From an uncultured Peptococcaceae bacterium (GTDB lineage: Bacteria; Bacillota; Peptococcia; Peptococcales; Peptococcaceae): 25,469 nt of DNA. The translations under genes were made by a program, and so were the position numbers. The stretch covers positions 1 to 25,469 of the forward strand of contig CAJUDO010000037.1 of the NCBI GenBank assembly GCA_910585405.1. The letters run 5' to 3'. Below, one piece after another: positions 15,317 through 22,190 of the stretch. Numbering within the stretch: the stretch's first letter is position 1; the number at the start of each line of letters is the position of its first letter. Under the pieces are notes generated by a model, which ran no database searches, was not told the origin of the DNA, and saw only the letters and a program-made list of their open reading frames with translations.

Positions 15317-15643
15317 ATGGCGATTACTCAGGAAGAGTTAAGAGAAATAAATGAAAAAATATCTTTTTATTTTAAGATGATAAATTTGGCGGCAGCTGCA
15401 ATTTTTATATTATTAATTATCTTGCTGCAGAATAATAAGGCGGAAGGCTTTGATTTCGGGAACGTGATGCGATATTACAGAGTGATGGGGATACTATTTG
15501 GTGCGTTGTTTTTGCTGACTTTATTGTTCCCATTTTCTAATATAGTACTGATAATTTCTTTTGCGCTGAATCTGATAGTATTGTATATATGTGTTCGTAT
15601 CAGAAAGGAAATAAAAAGATGGAATGCAGCAGCATTGCAGTAG
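15317..15643 (+). CDS. Hypothetical membrane protein, three predicted spans
   Basis: A 108-residue protein with a short charged N-terminal helix (ITQEELREINEKISFYF), then three membrane segments (about 23-40, 55-72 and 76-95) and a basic end (RIRKEIKRWN). No family is recognised. GAGGAAG precedes the ATG. It ends just before a strong bidirectional terminator, so it is the last gene of this small transcript. Confidence 0.6.
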   Translation: MAITQEELREINEKISFYFKMINLAAAAIFILLIILLQNNKAEGFDFGNVMRYYRVMGILFGALFLLTLLFPFSNIVLIISFALNLIVLYICVRIRKEIKRWNAAALQ

Positions 15644-15645
15644 AA

Positions 15646-15680
15646 AAAAGCGGAAACTCTTTTACAGGGTTTCCGCTTTT
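15646..15680. terminator. Bidirectional terminator between convergent genes
   Basis: AAAAGCGGAAAC (15646-15657) pairs perfectly with GTTTCCGCTTTT (15669-15680). It has A's on the left and T's on the right, so it can act for the plus-strand gene ending at 15643 and the minus-strand brnQ ending at 15704. Confidence 0.85.
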
Positions 15681-15703
15681 GTATATCAGGAATAGTTACA
15701 GCA

Positions 15704-17029
15704 TTACGCTTTGTTGTGTACAGCGCTTACCACTGCACCTATGATGCCACCGATGATGGCAGGAATGACCCAGCCCAATCCCAGCTGATAAAAGGGAATG
15801 CTTTGCAGGAGATCACTCAATGCTGTGATTTGGATATTATAGTTGGCTGCCAGAGATTCCAAACCGTTGGGAATGCTGACGCAGGCTGCACCGATGAGAA
15901 TACCGGCATAAATAGGCTGACGATCCTGGAACCAACGATTTAAAAAGGAGGCCAGCACCAATGCCATCAGCACCGGATAAACCATGAGCAGTGCAGGTAA
16001 GGTGATATTGAGCAGCTGTGTTAGACCAATATTGCTGACCAGGAAGCTGAACAGACATACAGCAATAATGACATGGTTATATTCCAGCTTTGTATAGTTG
16101 TCGCTGAAATAGTCGCCACAGGCAGTTGTCAACCCGATGGCGGTGGTAAGACAGGCAAACAATACGGCAATCCCTAAAATAAGCATGCCGGTTGTCCCAA
16201 ACAAATGATGGGCCACAGCGGCAAGCAATTGTCCTCCATTGGAGAACTGGCCTAAAGAGCCTGATGTAGCACCTACATAAGCCAAAATGCCGTATACCAC
16301 GGCAAGACCGATTGTAGCCAGAATTCCGGTCAATAAAGTATATTTGGCGATATTGCGTTGTGATTGAATGCCCATAGCTTCCACATTTTCTATTACAATA
16401 AGCGCGAAAATAGAGGCAGCTAATGCGTCCATAGCCATGTAGCCTTCGATGATGCCGTTGAAAAAGGCAATGGATTCATAGGTACCGACAGGTTGTCCGA
16501 CAGGGCCGATGGGATTGACGATAGCACTGATACCGATAATGAAAATAGAAAGCAGTAAGATTGGTGTGAGAATCTTCCCTACGATGGCCACAATCTTATT
16601 GGGATTGGCGGACAATACATAGACAGCGCCAAAAAACAAAGCTGTAAAAATGACAGAATATAGCGAGACATGAGAGCTTTCTCCCAGAAAGGGCATGACA
16701 GCCAACTCAAAGGAAACGCTGCCGGTACGGGGTATCGCAAACAGCGGACCAATCAACAAATAAATCAGTACGATAAAAAAGGCAGAAAATTTCTTACCTG
16801 CCCGTCCCACCATTGTCGTCAGAGAACGGTTGGCGAATACTACGGCCGTAATAGCGAGAAGGGGTAACCCCACATCGGTAACAATATAGCCTGCCAATGC
16901 CGTCCAGACATGGCTGCCGGCGGATAGTCCCATAGCAGGCGGAAAAATCATGTTGCCAGCGCCGAAAAACAGTGCAAACAGCATAAGGGACAAAGAAATA
17001 AGTTGTGTAAAGGATAGTTTTTCTTTCAT
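15704..17029 (-). CDS. brnQ: Branched-chain amino acid:cation symporter
   Basis: Inner-membrane uptake of leucine, isoleucine and valine coupled to Na+ or H+. The 441-residue protein has about 12 membrane spans and the family signatures: N-terminal FALFFGAGNMIFPPAMGLSAG, IGPLFAIPRTGSVSFE, and EGYMAMDALAASIFALIVIENV in the middle. The length is normal for the LIVCS family. AGGAGG lies just upstream of the ATG. It is a single-gene unit read opposite to its neighbours, with its own promoter at 17100-17128. Confidence 0.93.
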   Translation of the reverse strand: MKEKLSFTQLISLSLMLFALFFGAGNMIFPPAMGLSAGSHVWTALAGYIVTDVGLPLLAITAVVFANRSLTTMVGRAGKKFSAFFIVLIYLLIGPLFAIPRTGSVSFELAVMPFLGESSHVSLYSVIFTALFFGAVYVLSANPNKIVAIVGKILTPILLLSIFIIGISAIVNPIGPVGQPVGTYESIAFFNGIIEGYMAMDALAASIFALIVIENVEAMGIQSQRNIAKYTLLTGILATIGLAVVYGILAYVGATSGSLGQFSNGGQLLAAVAHHLFGTTGMLILGIAVLFACLTTAIGLTTACGDYFSDNYTKLEYNHVIIAVCLFSFLVSNIGLTQLLNITLPALLMVYPVLMALVLASFLNRWFQDRQPIYAGILIGAACVSIPNGLESLAANYNIQITALSDLLQSIPFYQLGLGWVIPAIIGGIIGAVVSAVHNKA

Positions 17030-17099
17030 GACGTCCTCCTGTATACTGTATTACTACAGAATTATGAAAAAAGGCTGTTTTTGTACAGCTAATTTTTTT

Positions 17100-17128
17100 A
17101 TTCTAACACAAATAGAGGGCAGATACAA
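17100..17128 (-). promoter_or_regulatory. Promoter of brnQ
   Basis: On the minus strand TTGTAT (17128-17123), 17 bp, TAGAAT (17105-17100). Between it and the start codon lies a short GCTGT/ACAGC stem (17074-17089) followed on the minus strand by a T-run, which looks like a weak terminator or attenuator in the leader. The 5-bp stem makes that uncertain. The rest of the 318-base gap between brnQ and the next gene shows only the promoter of the latter. Confidence 0.45.
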
Positions 17129-17295
17129 TAAGAAAATGATTATGCACCGCTGAGAGTCTTTTAGAGCGGAGGCATATCTTGATTTAGAAATGCGCTGTTC
17201 GTGAGTTTTTGCTAAAAATTTCTTGGAGAGGACTTTTATAGAATCGCTGCTGATAGTAATGATTAGGAATCTTTGCAGCAACAAAATACAAAAAA

Positions 17296-17304
17296 TGCTA
17301 AAAT
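17296..17304 (+). promoter_or_regulatory. Extended -10 element before the DMT transporter gene
   Basis: TGCTAAAAT is an extended -10 motif (TGnTAAAAT). A -35 box at proper distance is not clear. A start near 17311 would give a leader of about 37 bases. Confidence 0.35.
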
Positions 17305-17347
17305 GAACTAGTAAGAATAAATACATGACAAGCGAAGCGGTGATGAT

Positions 17348-18244
17348 ATGAAAAAAGCACTAGGCTATGGCATTTTGGCATCTTTTTTCTTTGCTTTTAC
17401 TTTTGTTTTAAATCGGAGTATGAACTTAGACGGCGGGTATTGGCTATGGAGCGCCTGTCTGCGTTATCTGTTTATGCTGCCTATGCTGGCGGTGCTGGTG
17501 TGGCGGGAACATTCTTGGTCTCAAATTCAAAGAGAGATCCTGCGCAGGCCAAAGCGCTGGGTCTTGTGGAGCACGGTGGGCTTTGGATTTTTTTATTTGC
17601 CGTTGACGATGGCCTCTATTTACGGCCAATCATGGTTTGTGGCGGCTACCTGGCAGCTGACCATTGTGGCGGGCGTTTTATTGACGCCTCTGTTTGGCCG
17701 CGCTGTACCGGTCAAAAATTTTTTGATGTCCTGTTTGGTATTAGGCGGTATTTTTTTGCTGCAGCTGCCCAATATTCGTCTCGGTGCCACAGAAAATATT
17801 TTTATGCCCTTGTTGTTGATTTTAATTGCGGCGGTTTCTTATCCGTTGGGCAATCGGAAGATGATGATTTTATCTGACCTGACCACATTACAGCGCGTTT
17901 TTGGGATGACGCTGTGCAGTATGCCCTTCTGGCTGATCTGTGCGGTGGTAGCGCTTTGCCATGCAGGGCTACCCGCTGGCGGACAGGTTGTGCAGTCGTT
18001 GGCAGTAGCGTTATTTTCCGGTGTGATCGCTACAATCTTATTTTTCAAAGCCACTGATTTGGTCAAGCATAATCCACGGCAGTTGGCGGTGATTGAAGCG
18101 ACGCAGTCCGGCGAGGTATTGTTCACATTATTGGGTGGTGTTTTATTTTTAGGTGATAGTATGCCAGACATTTGGGGCTTGTGTGGGATTTTGATTGTGG
18201 TGGTTGGTATGATTGGGAATAGCTTGGTAAGTCAGACAACATGA
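17348..18244 (+). CDS. DMT-superfamily exporter, multidrug-resistance type
   Basis: A 298-residue inner-membrane protein with about ten membrane spans in two five-helix halves, the layout of the drug/metabolite transporter superfamily. It fits the multidrug resistance efflux transporter subgroup: N-terminal GYGILASFFFAFTFVLNRSM, PLTMASIYGQSWFVAATWQ, and the C-terminal half with VIEATQSGEVLFTLLGGVLFLGD. Substrates in this group range from drugs to amino acids, and the sequence does not decide. The ribosome binding site is weak (GGTGAT). The stop is followed directly by the DnaA-box region. Confidence 0.8.
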   Translation: MKKALGYGILASFFFAFTFVLNRSMNLDGGYWLWSACLRYLFMLPMLAVLVWREHSWSQIQREILRRPKRWVLWSTVGFGFFYLPLTMASIYGQSWFVAATWQLTIVAGVLLTPLFGRAVPVKNFLMSCLVLGGIFLLQLPNIRLGATENIFMPLLLILIAAVSYPLGNRKMMILSDLTTLQRVFGMTLCSMPFWLICAVVALCHAGLPAGGQVVQSLAVALFSGVIATILFFKATDLVKHNPRQLAVIEATQSGEVLFTLLGGVLFLGDSMPDIWGLCGILIVVVGMIGNSLVSQTT

Positions 18245-18260
18245 TGAATTGTGATAAAAT

Positions 18261-18334
18261 TGTGGATGGTTTTGAGGCTTTATGAGAAATATTGTGGATA
18301 ACTAATAGAGAATTGGGGATAAAGCTGTGGATAA
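18261..18334 (-). promoter_or_regulatory. Cluster of DnaA boxes
   Basis: TGTGGATAA (reverse complement TTATCCACA, the perfect DnaA box) occurs at 18293-18301 and 18326-18334. Near matches lie at 18314-18322 (TGGGGATAA, 8/9) and 18261-18269 (TGTGGATGG, 7/9). All have the same orientation, and their starts are 32, 21 and 12 bases apart, close to whole helical turns. AT-rich DNA follows. The role could be DnaA titration, DnaA-controlled transcription or part of an origin; no dnaA gene is in the window. Confidence 0.6.
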
Positions 18335-18566
18335 TCATTTTGCAGAGAGAGAAGTAACAGAGTAAAATCGGAATTGCTTTGATATGTGATTACGTTGAAA
18401 GAATTAATAAAATATGTAAAACAATTTTTATTTCCCATGAAATAATTGCCTGGGAAATATTTTTTTGCTCAAAAAATATTTCTATTCAGAATAACAGAGC
18501 AATTTGACGATAGAGAAATTTATATGAGCTTTCTGAGAAAATAATTGAAAATTTTTTCAAAAATAC
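18335..18566. other. AT-rich non-coding stretch
   Basis: No gene is seen. The DNA is strongly AT-rich (runs such as AATTAATAAAATATG) and contains the Noc-site-like hairpin at 18430-18466 described separately. Its position right next to the DnaA boxes would suit a DNA-unwinding element, but it could equally be ordinary intergenic DNA. Confidence 0.4.
18430..18466 (+). terminator. Hairpin with T-run, made of two Noc-site-like palindromes
   Basis: ATTTCCCA (18430-18437) pairs with TGGGAAAT (18451-18458), followed by ATTTTTTT, so it reads as a terminator, although it is 185 bases after the last plus-strand gene. The sequence also contains two degenerate copies of ATTTCCCGGGAAAT (18430-18443 and 18445-18458, 12/14 each). 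Its first 34 bases match 23726-23759 at 28 positions. Confidence 0.55.
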
Positions 18567-18597
18567 TTGACTCTGCCCTAAGGTCAGGTTTTACACT
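18567..18597 (+). promoter_or_regulatory. MerR-type promoter with 19-bp spacer and dyad operator
   Basis: TTGACT (18567-18572), 19 bp, TACACT (18592-18597). The long spacer is the hallmark of promoters untwisted by MerR-family activators. CTGCCCTAAGGTCAG (18573-18587) within it is a dyad with one mismatch, the expected binding site. It stands directly upstream of the MerR gene, so autoregulation is likely. A perfect 12-bp palindrome CGATTCGAATCG (18606-18617) lies in the leader. Confidence 0.75.
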
Positions 18598-18639
18598 AAG
18601 AATAACGATTCGAATCGCAAATTCAAAGGAGTGGATAGT

Positions 18640-19443
18640 ATGTTGAGTATCGGAGAATTTTCCCGCGCATGTCAGGTTACCATCAAGACGCTGCGTCATT
18701 ATGACAAGATAGATTTGCTAAAGCCTGCCTATATTGATGAACAAAGTGGTTATCGTTATTATGAAACCGAACAAGTGTCGCAGCTGTTATTGATTCAGCG
18801 CCTGAAGCGTTACGGATTTTCATTGGCAGAGATTCAACAATTGTTATTCACAAAAGACAAGTGTTTGCTCGCTGCAAAATTATCTGCGCAGAAAAATATT
18901 TTGGAGCAGCAGTTAGCGCAAGTCAGTGTTATTATGTACGAACTGGAACAGCATCTTGCTGATTTTGAGAGGACGGGAGATATTATGAGTTATCAGAATA
19001 AGTATCAAATTGTATTGAAAGAAACAGGGGATTTGGCAGTCGTTGGCTGTCGGCAGCAGATGAGTGTGGATGATTTTGGTCAGGCTTACGGCAAATTATT
19101 TGAACGTGTTGCCAGGGAACATTGTCAGCCTACTGGGCCTGTAATGGCGTTTTATCATGATCGGGTATTTGACCCCGACAACAGTGACATTGAGGTGGCA
19201 GTGCCGGTAGCGGCAGGGCAGGCTGACCATGTGATAAGCGGCAGTTTGTGTGCGGTTACCATTCATCATGGCGCGTATTCTTCTATGGCGGACGCTTACG
19301 GCGCATTGACAGCATGGATTGATGATAATGGGTATGAGGTGATTGCTGCGCCTTATGATATTTATTGGAAAAATCATCAAAACGGCGTCAGCAATGTGGA
19401 ACAATGGGAAACGGAGATTCGGTTTCCCATTGCTAAGAGATAA
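18640..19443 (+). CDS. MerR-family regulator with GyrI-like effector domain
   Basis: A 267-residue regulator. Residues 1-70 form the MerR winged helix (MLSIGEFSRACQVTIKTLRHYDKIDLLKPAYIDEQSGYRYY), a coiled-coil dimer helix follows at about 75-110, and the C-terminal 150 residues look like a GyrI/BmrR-type ligand-binding domain (ending YDIYWKNHQNGVSNVEQWETEIRFPI). Such proteins sense lipophilic or cationic drugs and activate transporter genes. The neighbouring DMT exporter could be a target but lies upstream and shows no MerR-type promoter, so the only visible target is its own gene. The ATG at 18640 has AAAGGAG eight bases upstream; a GTG at 18631 falls inside that site. Confidence 0.88.
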   Translation: MLSIGEFSRACQVTIKTLRHYDKIDLLKPAYIDEQSGYRYYETEQVSQLLLIQRLKRYGFSLAEIQQLLFTKDKCLLAAKLSAQKNILEQQLAQVSVIMYELEQHLADFERTGDIMSYQNKYQIVLKETGDLAVVGCRQQMSVDDFGQAYGKLFERVAREHCQPTGPVMAFYHDRVFDPDNSDIEVAVPVAAGQADHVISGSLCAVTIHHGAYSSMADAYGALTAWIDDNGYEVIAAPYDIYWKNHQNGVSNVEQWETEIRFPIAKR

Positions 19444-19472
19444 CATGCACTGTTGTTTTGTATGAAGATAAG

Positions 19473-19907
19473 TTACAGACTAGGAGGACGCGCAGTTTCT
19501 TTCCTTGTGGATTGAGCGATTCCCCATAAAAAATATAAGTAACGTAAGAGCGCATAGGTGACCATTACAATAGCGATACTTTCTTCAATTCGCACTATGA
19601 TATTCCACACGGCAAGCTGCTGCGCACCCGCTGCATTTAGGGTGTGCAGCAGCTTTTCCAATGCTACGGCGGGAATTACAAAGGGAAAGGTAAGTGCACC
19701 GTAGCTGGGATAAAAGGGTAGCCACAAGATTGCTGCCATACTGATATAAATCCAATGAAACACTTTGCTGTATGCCAGCAGCAGATTGCCCAAGGCGCCG
19801 AGCCCTAGCGTCAGGCCACATATTGACAAAGGTAGTTTTTGCAGAAAAATTTCAAAAGGAACAGAGTTGTGCAAAATTCTCACCAACGATTCGTAAAAAA
19901 TTTCCAA
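19473..19907 (-). pseudogene. Internally deleted TDT-family transporter
   Basis: A 144-codon frame in which two ends of a tellurite-resistance/dicarboxylate transporter (TDT) seem fused. The first membrane helix LPLSICGLTLGLGALGNLLLAYS and part of the second (WIYISMAAILW) run straight into the conserved late segment LPFYPSYGALTFPFVIPAVAL and the last helix. Full TDT proteins are about 300-330 residues with ten helices, so roughly the central half is missing. The frame is kept. The start is doubtful: a TTG at 19905-19907 without a ribosome binding site, touching a parS-like palindrome. It is either a relic or, less likely, a small functional remnant. Confidence 0.6.
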
Positions 19908-19927
19908 TATTTCACGTGAAACATTGG
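19904..19927. promoter_or_regulatory. parS-like site with extended palindrome
   Basis: TATTTCACGTGAAACA (19908-19923) matches the ParB site TGTTTCACGTGAAACA at 15 of 16 positions. The dyad continues with CCAAT/ATTGG on both sides, making a 24-bp palindrome with one mismatched pair. Confidence 0.75.
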
Positions 19928-19929
19928 AG

Positions 19930-19957
19930 TATGTTAGTCGTACTTTTGGCTAACATA
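19930..19957. repeat. Short inverted repeat
   Basis: TATGTTAG (19930-19937) pairs with CTAACATA (19950-19957), extendable by two pairs with one wobble. It is followed by TAGTTTT on the plus strand. Purpose unknown; possibly a weak terminator or a binding site next to the parS-like palindrome. Confidence 0.4.
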
Positions 19958-20033
19958 TAGTTTTCACTTTCTTGCCGTGCCTTATTCTGATATTTATTAT
20001 GGGAGCAAAATGTCGAAACAGCAAGGTAATATG

Positions 20034-20058
20034 AAAATTATGAGTAACTCATAATTTT
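20034..20058. repeat. 11-bp palindrome with three-base loop
   Basis: AAAATTATGAG (20034-20044) pairs perfectly with CTCATAATTTT (20048-20058). It resembles a terminator with built-in T-run on either strand, but no plus-strand gene ends nearby. The short loop also fits a protein-binding site. Confidence 0.4.
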
Positions 20059-20088
20059 TATGTTAATGAGATGAAATCAAAATACAAA

Positions 20089-20124
20089 GCAAAGGGCTGT
20101 CTTAAAATCAAGACGGCCCTTTGC
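20089..20124 (-). terminator. Terminator of the minus-strand membrane protein gene
   Basis: GCAAAGGGCTGTCTT (20089-20103) pairs with AAGACGGCCCTTTGC (20110-20124), 15 pairs with one G-T. On the minus strand it is followed by TTTGTATTTT. It lies about 30 bases after the end of the gene at 20156-20770. Confidence 0.75.
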
Positions 20125-20155
20125 AATGGGGATGGGGTAGTGAAACGATATAAAA

Positions 20156-20770
20156 TTACAGTTCTTGTCGTAGATTTTTTGCGGCTTTTTCTTTTACCAG
20201 AAAACTGCTTAAGGATATGACGGGCAATAAAATGGTTAACCCATATAGCAGCCAGGATTGCTCCAGCATGAATGTGTTGCCCAGCAGAAGCAGCGCCTTA
20301 TTGGCGAATAGCATAAACGCAATTTCCAGATTTGCCAGGGAAACAGCTAAAACTGTGCGCTGGCTTTGCTGTAATGCAAAGGTAAGCGGCACGGTAATGC
20401 TGATGAATGCGATGTCACATAAGTATGTGAGTAAAAATAATTCACGGAGTACAGGACTGGCAGTGTAGCCTGCGTAAAATATGCTGCCAAGCCAGGTAAT
20501 TCCCCTCAGATATAACATACCGACTGCAATAAAAATGAGATTCATGAGAAAGATGCTGAGCAATTCGTTTTCTTTCCGTCCACATTCTTCGGTGCAGACA
20601 GTACTGCGCAATTGTGCGAAGAAGGGCAGAAAGGCAACGCACAATCCGCTGATCATGACACCGTTGCCTGATATGAAGGTGCGCAGTGTCATAAGGATAA
20701 ACATGATGCAGGGCACCAGGCCAAAGCGTAAATTTGAAATTTTTTTACCGGTCATTTTTAACAGTTCCAT
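20156..20770 (-). CDS. Hypothetical membrane protein, about six spans
   Basis: A 204-residue protein with six hydrophobic segments (about residues 13-33, 37-55, 70-92, 110-132, 138-160 and 170-192), a short basic N terminus and a basic C terminus (KEKAAKNLRQEL). The overall shape recalls ABC-2-type permease subunits, but no ATPase gene is adjacent and no motif is decisive. AGGAGG lies ten bases before the ATG. It forms a single-gene unit with a strong terminator. Confidence 0.6.
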   Translation of the reverse strand: MELLKMTGKKISNLRFGLVPCIMFILMTLRTFISGNGVMISGLCVAFLPFFAQLRSTVCTEECGRKENELLSIFLMNLIFIAVGMLYLRGITWLGSIFYAGYTASPVLRELFLLTYLCDIAFISITVPLTFALQQSQRTVLAVSLANLEIAFMLFANKALLLLGNTFMLEQSWLLYGLTILLPVISLSSFLVKEKAAKNLRQEL

Positions 20771-21023
20771 GAGAAATCGTCCTCCTAAATGAAATTTTTC
20801 TATATTGTATTGAAATATTTTCTTGCCTTTGATGATGTTATCTTACAATGTCAATGTTGGGGATTTGTCAGGGAAATGTTTCTGAGATATTAATTGAAAG
20901 AAGTTTTTTGCGAAAGGCAGATTTCCGGCCAAAAGACCTGTTAACAATTTAGCAATATTTTCTTAGTAATTTGGGAACATTTGATGGATAGAATAAGCGT
21001 ATAAAAAAGAGGAGGAATTGCAT

Positions 21024-21323
21024 ATGGCAGAATTTAAATCGAAATCAGCGCAAAAAGCTGCGGATGTATACGAAAGGCTTCGCGATGGTGTGACAGATGC
21101 TTACGAAAGAGCAGAGGATGCAGTTGTGGACACCTACGAAAAAGTGGAGGATACTGTTGTGGGTACTTATCAAAGGGTAGAGGATAAGGTTGTAGACACC
21201 TATCAAAAAATTGAGGACGGTGTTGTGGATACCTATCAGAAAATCGAGGATGGTTTTGTGGATACCTTTTTGAAAAATAGTGGAAAAGTGGATAAGATGA
21301 GGAAGGCATCGAGGAACAGATAG
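21024..21323 (+). CDS. Small protein of tandem 11-residue amphipathic repeats
   Basis: A 99-residue cytoplasmic protein. Residues about 21-80 consist of five to six copies of an 11-residue unit of the form VVDTYQKxEDG, two of them identical (VVDTYQKIEDG twice); at DNA level the period is 33 bp. Eleven-residue periodicity predicts a long amphipathic helix of the kind found in lipid-binding, LEA-like and apolipoprotein-like proteins. Similar small unnamed proteins with V-V-x-x-Y-K-K-I-E-D units are common in Bacillota. No signal peptide or membrane span. GAGGAGG precedes the ATG at 21024. It is a single-gene transcript with a strong terminator. Confidence 0.8.
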   Translation: MAEFKSKSAQKAADVYERLRDGVTDAYERAEDAVVDTYEKVEDTVVGTYQRVEDKVVDTYQKIEDGVVDTYQKIEDGFVDTFLKNSGKVDKMRKASRNR

Positions 21324-21370
21324 TTTTTGCTGTGCATAACTAGCGCAGTAGTAATTTGATAGGACGGTAT

Positions 21371-21412
21371 AAAAAAATTCGCTGTTTACCGAAACATACA
21401 GCGAATTTTTTT
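21371..21412 (+). terminator. Terminator after the 11-residue-repeat gene
   Basis: AAAAAAATTCGCTGT (21371-21385) pairs perfectly with ACAGCGAATTTTTTT (21398-21412). With A's and T's at both ends it could work in both directions. Confidence 0.85.
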
Positions 21413-21518
21413 GTGTTTTCTTATGAGCGTAAATAATTTTTTAACAATTCCATGTTATAATAAAATGACTTATCAGGTATAACATTTTCTGGAGACTACC
21501 TTTTGGGGAGGGAAGAAT

Positions 21519-22190
21519 ATGGTTCGTATTTTAGTGGTGGAGGATGACCGAGAGCTGAACCGTGTGGTGTGTGCGTTTTTGCGGCAGCAGGGGTTTGACG
21601 CGGTAGGATGTTTGAGTGCTAATGAGGCCTATGATATTTTGTACGAAAGTTCCGTGGCCTTGATTATTTCAGATATTATGATGCCTAATGTAGATGGATT
21701 TTCTTTTGTGGATACGGTACGGGAGATGGATAAAAAGATTCCTATTTTGTTTATGACAGCGCGGGATGATCTGGCGGCAAAGCAGAAGGGGTTTCATGCG
21801 GGAATTGATGACTATATGGTGAAGCCTGTAGATTTGGAAGAGTTGACGCTGCGCGTGAAGGCATTGCTGCGCCGTTCTGAAATTGTCAACAGTAAACGAT
21901 TGACAGTGGGAAGGTTGACTATGGATGAAGACGAACATACCGCTTACTTAGGCGGGGAAGAGATTAATTTGACGGTGCGTGAATTCGATTTGCTGTATAA
22001 GATGTTGTCTTACCCTCGAAAAACTTTTACCAGAGCGCAGCTTATGGACGAATTTTGGGATGTAGACAGCGCTTCTGGTTCGCGTGTGGTGGATGTGTAT
22101 ATCACAAAGCTACGGGATAAGCTGGCGGGTTGTGATGACTTTGAAATTGTTACAGTGCATGGGCTGGGTTATAAGGCGGTGTTGAAATGA
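21519..22190 (+). CDS. OmpR-family response regulator
   Basis: A 223-residue two-domain regulator. The receiver (1-120) has the acidic pair Asp9/Asp10, phospho-acceptor Asp52 in ISDIMMPNVDG, Thr80 and Lys102 (MVKPVD). The C-terminal winged helix (about 125-222) ends with SRVVDVYITKLRDKL and VHGLGYKAVL, typical of OmpR/PhoB. It overlaps the histidine kinase gene by four bases, so the two are a coupled pair. A purine-rich ribosome binding site (GGGGAGGG) precedes it. Upstream, TATAAT at 21456-21461 has no good -35 box, which fits a promoter that needs an activator. Confidence 0.93.
   Translation: MVRILVVEDDRELNRVVCAFLRQQGFDAVGCLSANEAYDILYESSVALIISDIMMPNVDGFSFVDTVREMDKKIPILFMTARDDLAAKQKGFHAGIDDYMVKPVDLEELTLRVKALLRRSEIVNSKRLTVGRLTMDEDEHTAYLGGEEINLTVREFDLLYKMLSYPRKTFTRAQLMDEFWDVDSASGSRVVDVYITKLRDKLAGCDDFEIVTVHGLGYKAVLK

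Noticed and set aside
18245..18466. Calling the DnaA-box cluster the chromosomal origin outright
   Set aside because: No dnaA/dnaN nearby and no clear change in gene direction across it; kept only as a candidate.
20983..21004. ECF-type promoter before the 11-residue-repeat gene (GGGAAC ... CGTATAA)
   Set aside because: The spacer of 19 bases is too long for this class and the motif does not match the sigma-gene block.
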